Assembly (NCBI GenBank): GCA_030602785.1
Contig: JAUVZB010000022.1
Span: 1-36,986 of the forward strand
Length of the DNA: 36,986 nt
Origin: Dehalococcoidia bacterium
GTDB lineage: Bacteria; Chloroflexota; Dehalococcoidia; GIF9; AB-539-J10
Direction: 5' to 3'
The notes beneath the pieces were generated by a model. It was given only the letters and a program-made list of their open reading frames with translations, was not told the origin of the DNA and searched no databases. The first letter of the stretch is position 1. Each line of letters opens with the position of its first letter. Shown here one piece after another: positions 32,133 through 36,986 of this stretch. Both the position numbers and the translations under genes were made by a program.

Positions 32133-33350
32133 TCAGGGTTGCCTAGGGCCTGAGTCTCTGTGGTTGCTCGAACGGGCAACTGTGCTTTCACGATTGTCCG
32201 AATGCGAGTGACCTAGCACTCCTGGGTTGGACTCATGCCCCATGCCCGAATGCGCAGCCTTAAGTAGGCTGTGCGTCTGTTGCGGTGTAAGTTCCGGGTA
32301 AATGGGGAGCGAGAGCACGGCTTCTTGTGCCGGCTCCGCGCAGGGGAATCTCCCCGGAGCGTGTCCGAGCTGACGGTACACAACCTGCAGGTGCAGCGCA
32401 AGGGGGTAGTAGACCGCCGATGCGATGCCGTGCGACTTGAGATGGGCTGCGAGCGCGTCTCTGCGCTGCGCCCCACCGGCAACTCGAATGGTGTAGTAGT
32501 TGAACACGTGAACTGCGCCGTCTCTGACAATCGGAGTCGTGATGTCCTCGATGTTCGCCAGGCCGTCCGCGTATGCGGCCGCGATTTTCCTCCGGCGCTC
32601 GAGCCACCCGTCCAGGTGTCCCAGCTTCACCCTCAGCACAGCCGCCTGGAGCGCGTCCAGCCGGCTGTTGAAACCGTTGACCTCGTGGTAGTACTTCACG
32701 CGCCCGCCGTGGTTCCGCAGGATTCGCACCCTCTCCGCAACGCCGGCGTCGTTCGTTACGACCATTCCGCCGTCGCCGTACGCGCCCAGCACTTTGCTGG
32801 GGAAGAAGCTCAGGCAGCCCGCATCGCCGAAAGAGCCCACTCGCTGCCCTATCCAAGTGGCGCCGAGCGCTTGCGCGCAGTCCTCGATGACCTTGAGTCC
32901 GTGCCTGCGGGCGGTTTCCATGATGCGCGTCATGTCGCACGGGTGGCCGTACAGGTGCACCGGCAGGAGCGCCTTGGTGCGTGGGGTGATGTGTTGTTCC
33001 ACGCGTGACGGGTCCATGTTGAGTGTCTCAGGCTCGATGTCCACGAAGACCGGCGTGGCGCCGCAGTTGACGATGGCCTCCGTCGTGGCGATGAAGGTGA
33101 ACGGCGTGGTGATGACCTCGTCGCCTGGGCCTACCCCGCATGCCAGGAGAGCGAGTTGCAGCGCGTCTGTCCCGGAGGCCACGCCCACCGCGTGGGACGT
33201 GCCGCAGTATGCGGCCATCTTCTGCTCGAACGCCTCCACCTCCGGCCCCAGTATGAATGACCCTGACGAGATGACGCGCCTGACGGCCTCGTCAATCTCG
33301 TCCTTGATGTCGGCGTACTGGGCCGCCAGATCAGTCAGTGGTATCCGCAT
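32133..33350 (-). CDS. DegT/DnrJ/EryC1 aminotransferase, WbpE-like
   Basis: A 405-aa PLP-dependent sugar aminotransferase. [77 protein letters not shown] and the internal-aldimine Lys186 in [15 protein letters not shown] are all present. The blocks match WbpE, which transaminates UDP-3-oxo-GlcNAcA to UDP-GlcNAc(3NH2)A with glutamate. Neighbouring WbpA- and WbpB/D-like genes support this. The start is ATG 33350 with GGAG, overlapping the WbpBD gene by 20 bases. After [14 protein letters not shown] the protein has an extra polar tail of about 35 residues (ending [11 protein letters not shown]) not expected in the family; it may be read-through into non-coding DNA. Confidence 0.9.
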   Translation of the reverse strand: MRIPLTDLAAQYADIKDEIDEAVRRVISSGSFILGPEVEAFEQKMAAYCGTSHAVGVASGTDALQLALLACGVGPGDEVITTPFTFIATTEAIVNCGATPVFVDIEPETLNMDPSRVEQHITPRTKALLPVHLYGHPCDMTRIMETARRHGLKVIEDCAQALGATWIGQRVGSFGDAGCLSFFPSKVLGAYGDGGMVVTNDAGVAERVRILRNHGGRVKYYHEVNGFNSRLDALQAAVLRVKLGHLDGWLERRRKIAAAYADGLANIEDITTPIVRDGAVHVFNYYTIRVAGGAQRRDALAAHLKSHGIASAVYYPLALHLQVVYRQLGHAPGRFPCAEPAQEAVLSLPIYPELTPQQTHSLLKAAHSGMGHESNPGVLGHSHSDNRESTVARSSNHRDSGPRQP

Positions 33351-34929
33351 GCATGTTCTCCTCGACAGGTGCTATCGAGTCAGTGCCCCCGCACGCATAG
33401 CGCGCCCCGCAGGCAGGGCAATGCAGCCCGTGCTCTTCCTGCAATAGCCGCACGCCGCAGGCGCACATCCAGCCGCAGCGCCGCGCCGGGTTGCCGTAGA
33501 CAAGCGCGTAGTCCGGAACGTCCTGCGTCACGACCGAGCCGGCGCCGATGAACGCATAGCGCCCGATGGTATGGCCGCACACGATGACCGCATTCGCGCC
33601 TATCGTGACGCCCTTCCGCACAAGGGTCGGACGGAACTCGTGCTTCCGCGAGACATGGCTGCGCGGATTGATGACGTTCGTGAAGACGCAGGACGGGCCG
33701 CAGAACACGTCGTCCTCGAGCGTCACGCCCTCGAAGACGGACACGTTGTTCTCCACCTTGACGTTGTTGCCGAGCCGCACGTTGCTGCCGATGAAGACGT
33801 TCTGGCCCAAGACGCAGCCCCGGCCGATGATTGCGCCGGGCATGACGTGCGTGAAGTGCCAGATTTTGCTGCCTGACCCTATCTGCACGGGCTGCTCGAT
33901 GACGCTTGAAGCGTGTGCGAAGTAATCGGCGGCGGAGTGGTTCGGCCGCACGAGGACGCCGCCGTTCTCGAGCGACTCCTGGCAGGCGGCCAGCACCTTG
34001 AGGACCTGTAGTGCCCTGCGTCCGTCCGACTTCGGACAGCCGCGGTCCTGGATGCAGCGCAGGAAGTCGAGGCACTCGAGGCGCAGGGGCTCGTCCCCCG
34101 GAAACGGCACCGGCCGTGCCTCGCCGGGCACAGGCTGCGGCATGCGGTCAACCCAGTCAATCCGGTGCTCGTAGAGCTTCAGCTTGTCCGTTGCGTCGGT
34201 GTCAGCGAACTCCGCCATCTTCCGGTCGCCCACGACCACGAGGCGCTGCTCCTTGAACGGGTGCAGCCAACTGACGAAGATGTGCGCGCGGGCCTCGCTC
34301 GCGAACGTGAGAGTGCTGAGAGTCACGTCGGCTATGCCGCTGTTGAGATAGGAGCCGCCGTGTGCGGAGACATGCGTCGGCAGCTCGTCGCCGAGCAGCC
34401 CGAGTATGGACGCTATGTCGTGAGGCGCGAAGCTCCAGAGGATGTTCTCCTCCGTCCTGAACTTGCCCAGGTTGAGACGGTTCGAGTAGATATACTGGAC
34501 CTTGCCCAGCTCACCGTCGTTGACTATCTGCCTCAGGATGTCCAGCGCCGGGTGATACTCGAGCAGATGGCCGACGAGCAGCACGCGCTCGGAGGTACCT
34601 GCCAGCTCCACCAGTTCCGCGCCCTCGTGGACGCTTAGCGCCAGGGGCTTCTCGACGAAGACGTCCTTGCCGGCGAGCAGTGCCGCGCGGGCCATCGAGT
34701 AGTGCTGCGCTGCGGGAGTGGCAATGACGACGCCTCGAACCCCGGCATCATCGAGCACGCGCCGATAATCTGATTGAGTCCTGACGTCCGGATACCTGGC
34801 CGCAGCCTCCTGAAGAGCCGGGGCGCTCGCGTCGCAGATGGTGTGAAGCGCACCCAACTCGGCGAAGTTCCTGATGAGGTTCTTGCCCCAGTACCCGGCT
34901 CCAACGACCGCGATGTTTCTGTCCGTCAT
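33331..34929 (-). CDS. Fused Gfo/Idh oxidoreductase and left-handed beta-helix N-acetyltransferase (WbpB-WbpD fusion)
   Basis: A 532-aa fusion. Residues 1-315 are a Gfo/Idh/MocA oxidoreductase ([29 protein letters not shown] with the EKP motif at 93-95), corresponding to WbpB, which oxidises C3 of UDP-GlcNAcA. Residues 335-485 are hexapeptide repeats ([53 protein letters not shown]), corresponding to WbpD, which acetylates the new 3-amino group. A C-terminal zinc ribbon follows ([11 protein letters not shown] with HCPACGARY). The two activities flank the WbpE transamination in the pathway and are here joined. The start is ATG 34929; the open frame extends upstream antisense-like through the WbpA gene and is rejected. 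Confidence 0.9.
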   Translation of the reverse strand: MTDRNIAVVGAGYWGKNLIRNFAELGALHTICDASAPALQEAAARYPDVRTQSDYRRVLDDAGVRGVVIATPAAQHYSMARAALLAGKDVFVEKPLALSVHEGAELVELAGTSERVLLVGHLLEYHPALDILRQIVNDGELGKVQYIYSNRLNLGKFRTEENILWSFAPHDIASILGLLGDELPTHVSAHGGSYLNSGIADVTLSTLTFASEARAHIFVSWLHPFKEQRLVVVGDRKMAEFADTDATDKLKLYEHRIDWVDRMPQPVPGEARPVPFPGDEPLRLECLDFLRCIQDRGCPKSDGRRALQVLKVLAACQESLENGGVLVRPNHSAADYFAHASSVIEQPVQIGSGSKIWHFTHVMPGAIIGRGCVLGQNVFIGSNVRLGNNVKVENNVSVFEGVTLEDDVFCGPSCVFTNVINPRSHVSRKHEFRPTLVRKGVTIGANAVIVCGHTIGRYAFIGAGSVVTQDVPDYALVYGNPARRCGWMCACGVRLLQEEHGLHCPACGARYACGGTDSIAPVEENMHADTTD

Positions 34930-34937
34930 TGGCTGTC

Positions 34938-36200
34938 TCACAGTGTCTTGTAGGCGAAACCCAGTTCCTCCGCATGTGAGCCATCGTAGAGGCGGCGGAC
35001 GTCCACGAGGACTGGGTCCTTCCCGGCGTGCCGGCGCAGGTCTTCGAGAGTTGTTCGCCTGAAAGCGGTGTGCGCTACTGTGACCACGAGTGCGTCGAGT
35101 CCCTCGACCTTGTCGGGGGAGTCGAGCAGCGTCACGCCGGCCGGGGCATCTGCCTCGGTGACGTACGGGTCGCACGCGTACATCTCGACCCCGTAGTCCG
35201 CCAGCTCCCGGATAAGCTCGAACGACGGCGATTCGCGCGTGTCGTCCACATCCTCCTTGTAGGTCAGGCCCATGACGAGCACGCGCGAGTCGCGTATCAC
35301 CTTGCCGGCCTCGTTCAAGGCCTTCACCGTCATCTCCGCGACGTGCTTCGGCATCGAGTCGTTGATTGCCCTGCCCGCAAGTATCACCTGCGGATGGTAG
35401 CCAAGCTCCTTTGCCTTGTAGACGAGGTAGTACGGGTCCACCGGTATGCAGTGGCCTCCGACAAGCCCCGGCGAGTAGCTGTGGAAGTTCCATTTCGTCG
35501 CGGCGGCCTCCAGCACGGCCTCCGTGTCCAGTCCCATTTTCGAGAAGATGAGCGAGAGCTCGTTCACCAGGGCTATGTTCAGGTCCCTTTGGACATTCTC
35601 TATGACCTTGCACGCCTCGGCCGTCCGGATATCCCTCGCCTTGAAGATGCTCCCGGCGATAAGGCCGTAGAGTGCCGCTACACGGCCCGTTGTGTCGTCG
35701 TCCATCCCGGACACCACCTTGGTGCTCCTGCCTATGGTGTGCTCCGGGTCACCCGGGTTGATACGCTCGGGGCAGTACGCTATCTTGAAGTCCTCACCGC
35801 AGCGAAGGCCGGACTGCTCCTCCAGCAGCGGCGCCAGCACCTCCTCCGTGACACCCGGGTACACGGTTGACTCCAGGACGACCACCATGCCGCGCTTCAG
35901 GTGTGCACCGACGGATGCTGCGGCGCCGCGTACGAAGCTCAGGTCAGGTTCCTTGGAGCGCGTCACCGGCGTGGGCACGGCGATGATAATGAAGTCTGCG
36001 GACTCGACGGCCGCCATGTCGCCCGTGACCGTCAACCCGGGAATGGAGGGCGCGTGCTGCAACTCCTCCACCCTGCCGCCGTTGGCATCCACACCTGTGA
36101 CGGCGAGATGTCCGGCAAACGCCTCGGCGAGGGGGAGCCCCACATAGCCAAGCCCCACAACCGCCACAGCCTGCGCCTTCCGGCCCGTCGTACGCATCAT
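34938..36200 (-). CDS. Nucleotide-sugar dehydrogenase, WbpA/WecC-like (UDP-GlcNAc or UDP-ManNAc 6-dehydrogenase)
   Basis: A 420-aa NAD-dependent dehydrogenase. [19 protein letters not shown] binds [23 protein letters not shown] and [19 protein letters not shown] follow. [32 protein letters not shown] and the catalytic Cys251 in [16 protein letters not shown] match WbpA/WbpO/WecC enzymes that use N-acetylated UDP-hexosamines. Followed by WbpBD- and WbpE-like genes, UDP-GlcNAc is the likely substrate, giving UDP-GlcNAcA for a 2,3-diacetamido uronate. Start ATG 36200 (or 36197), without a clear ribosome site; a longer in-frame start at 36308 lies upstream of the predicted TATAAT. First gene of the minus-strand polysaccharide series. 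Confidence 0.92.
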   Translation of the reverse strand: MMRTTGRKAQAVAVVGLGYVGLPLAEAFAGHLAVTGVDANGGRVEELQHAPSIPGLTVTGDMAAVESADFIIIAVPTPVTRSKEPDLSFVRGAAASVGAHLKRGMVVVLESTVYPGVTEEVLAPLLEEQSGLRCGEDFKIAYCPERINPGDPEHTIGRSTKVVSGMDDDTTGRVAALYGLIAGSIFKARDIRTAEACKVIENVQRDLNIALVNELSLIFSKMGLDTEAVLEAAATKWNFHSYSPGLVGGHCIPVDPYYLVYKAKELGYHPQVILAGRAINDSMPKHVAEMTVKALNEAGKVIRDSRVLVMGLTYKEDVDDTRESPSFELIRELADYGVEMYACDPYVTEADAPAGVTLLDSPDKVEGLDALVVTVAHTAFRRTTLEDLRRHAGKDPVLVDVRRLYDGSHAEELGFAYKTL

Positions 36201-36230
36201 AGAGAGGTCAAGAACGAACGAATGCACTCC

Positions 36231-36236
36231 ATTATA
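36231..36236 (-). promoter_or_regulatory. Possible -10 box of the polysaccharide operon
   Basis: On the minus strand a perfect TATAAT lies 31 bases before the WbpA-like ATG, but no good -35 hexamer is at the right distance. Transcription would start near 36224. If real, an activator or alternative sigma factor may be required. Confidence 0.35.
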
Positions 36237-36396
36237 GTCCTGCGTACCGTGGTGTGGATAGGCCCTGCATCGAGAAGGAGGAATGAAGAGCGTCAGCGGT
36301 TCTCGCATACCGCTGTAGGCCTGTGTCCTACACGCGGAACGAGCCGACTCTCTTTGACGTGCCCGGCAGGTTCAGCGTGGGGTTGTGGTTCGTGAT

Positions 36397-36875
36397 GTAG
36401 GGGCACGTTGCACGTGCCCGATGGGCGGTGGGGCAGTCCGAATGCAGGGGCCAGACGTGCCTGACCCGCCATCTCATCGCCACACAACACCGCAACCACC
36501 AACACTGCCTTGAACGACACACAACCCGACGGGCGAGGCATGCAGCGCCTCTACAGGTTCGCTCGTGGTGGGGCGCGCGATCGTGGTTCGTGATGTAGGG
36601 GCGGACCTCCGTGTCCGCCCGTGGGGGGCAGGGTCAGGGGGGTGGTCCAAATGTAGGGGGCGTTCGTGAACGCCCCGGCGGCTGTCCGAGACCACGGTTG
36701 CAGCCCAAATCCTGGCGTCGAAACCTTCCGGCCGCCACAAGCAGCGGCGCTCGATGGCTACGACCGCGTCCTGACACAATCACCGGGCGCTTCCCGAAGC
36801 GCCCCTACGCGGAAATGACGCGATTCCACCCTGCCCGCAACCCACCCCACGGGCACGTGCAACGTGCCCCTTGTA
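36397..36875. repeat. Cluster of six GTAGGGGC-type hairpins
   Basis: Plus-oriented hairpins at 36397-36420 (stem GGGCACGT/ACGTGCCC), 36595-36621 (GGGCGGAC/GTCCGCCC) and 36653-36676 (GGGCGTTC/GAACGCCC). Minus-oriented at 36530-36554 (decayed GGGCGAGGC type), 36784-36808 (GGGCGCTTC/GAAGCGCCC) and 36851-36875 (ACGT core again). The stretch 36653-36808 matches, inverted, the module at 12849-13006. The stretch 36470-36554 matches, inverted, the first unit of the tandem array at 12239. Apart from the hairpins, 36237-36986 contains no gene that I can support. Confidence 0.8.
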
Positions 36876-36905
36876 TCTTGATGTACAGTGTCCCAGCGAT
36901 GTCGC

Positions 36906-36976
36906 GGGAGAGGGGAATCAGACGTGCCCCTTAGGCGTAAGAGCCTGTCGCGTAGATTACGATCCCCTCTCCCCGG
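36906..36976. repeat. Inverted repeat and possible further element end at the window edge
   Basis: GGGAGAGGGGAATC (from 36906) and GATCCCCTCTCCCC (about 36960-36973) are inverted copies. Between them GAGCCTGTCG (36941-36950) equals the outer end of elements E1-E3. It could be the left end of another element leaving the window, but the flank reads GTAA rather than CTAG, and the match stops after ten bases. Confidence 0.35.
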
Positions 36977-36986
36977 CGCCAGTCCC

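Noticed and set aside
33380-34075. Second protein in another frame within the WbpBD gene
   Set aside because: It is an Arg-rich frame shadow on the same strand with no domain; the hexapeptide-repeat frame is clearly the real one.
34930-35613. N-terminal extension of the WbpBD gene
   Set aside because: The extra 228 residues are antisense-frame translation over the WbpA gene. The oxidoreductase domain begins exactly at ATG 34929.

Overview
The window is a high-GC, gene-dense bacterial chromosome segment. GTG and TTG starts are common, many neighbouring genes overlap by a few bases, and there are no rRNA or tRNA genes that I can see. Several gene types together suggest an uncultured, probably anaerobic or sulfide-exposed member of the Chloroflexota, perhaps Dehalococcoidia-like. 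These are the archaeal-type homocysteine genes, a His-type (sulfide-dependent) Thi4, HadA/HadB-like dehydratases with a FabL-type enoyl reductase, and the rplU-rpmA-rpmE-DUF1385 order. The taxonomic call is inference and only moderately secure.

Layout. Positions 1-116 hold the C-terminal end of an IS110-family transposase cut by the window edge. From 175 to 3379 a minus-strand operon encodes Thi4, the DUF39 homocysteine-forming protein, a NIL/2x[4Fe-4S] protein and a UPF0280 protein, a likely sulfide-assimilation set. From 3711 to 9739 a plus-strand run encodes a CNNM/CBS protein, a radical-SAM-linked protein (DUF2344), a histidine phosphatase, TilS, TruB, HisA and HisI. From 10305 to 12045 a minus-strand operon encodes L21, L27, L31 and a DUF1385 protein, followed further right by an alpha/beta hydrolase, a rhomboid protease and a DUF212 protein, all on the minus strand. 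From 15396 to 20414 there is a plus-strand fatty-acid synthesis operon: two MaoC/hotdog dehydratase subunits, PlsX, ACP, FabL-type reductase, FabF and FabG.

From 20702 to 36200 lies a surface-polysaccharide locus. A methyltransferase and a GT4 glycosyltransferase on plus converge on a long minus-strand series. Read in transcription order this is WbpA-type UDP-sugar dehydrogenase, WbpB-WbpD fusion, WbpE aminotransferase, flippase, asparagine-synthase-like protein lacking Cys2, GDP-mannose 3,5-epimerase-like protein, UDP-glucose dehydrogenase, glycosyltransferase and a large GT-C-like membrane protein. WbpA, WbpBD and WbpE together would make a UDP-2,3-diacetamido-2,3-dideoxy-glucuronate-type sugar.

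The most unusual content is non-coding. Twenty-three oriented hairpins of one format lie in the intergenic spaces at 9.8-10.2, 12.2-13.0, 13.9-14.05 and 36.4-36.9 kb. The format is GTAGGGGC, a variable self-complementary core, then GCCC(G). The core sequence is exchanged while the frame is kept. Some hairpins are inside elements bounded by GAGCCTGTCGGA-type inverted ends and flanked by CTAG duplications. Two of the three such insertions sit exactly at TAG stop codons. One of those restored the stop codons of two convergent genes at once.
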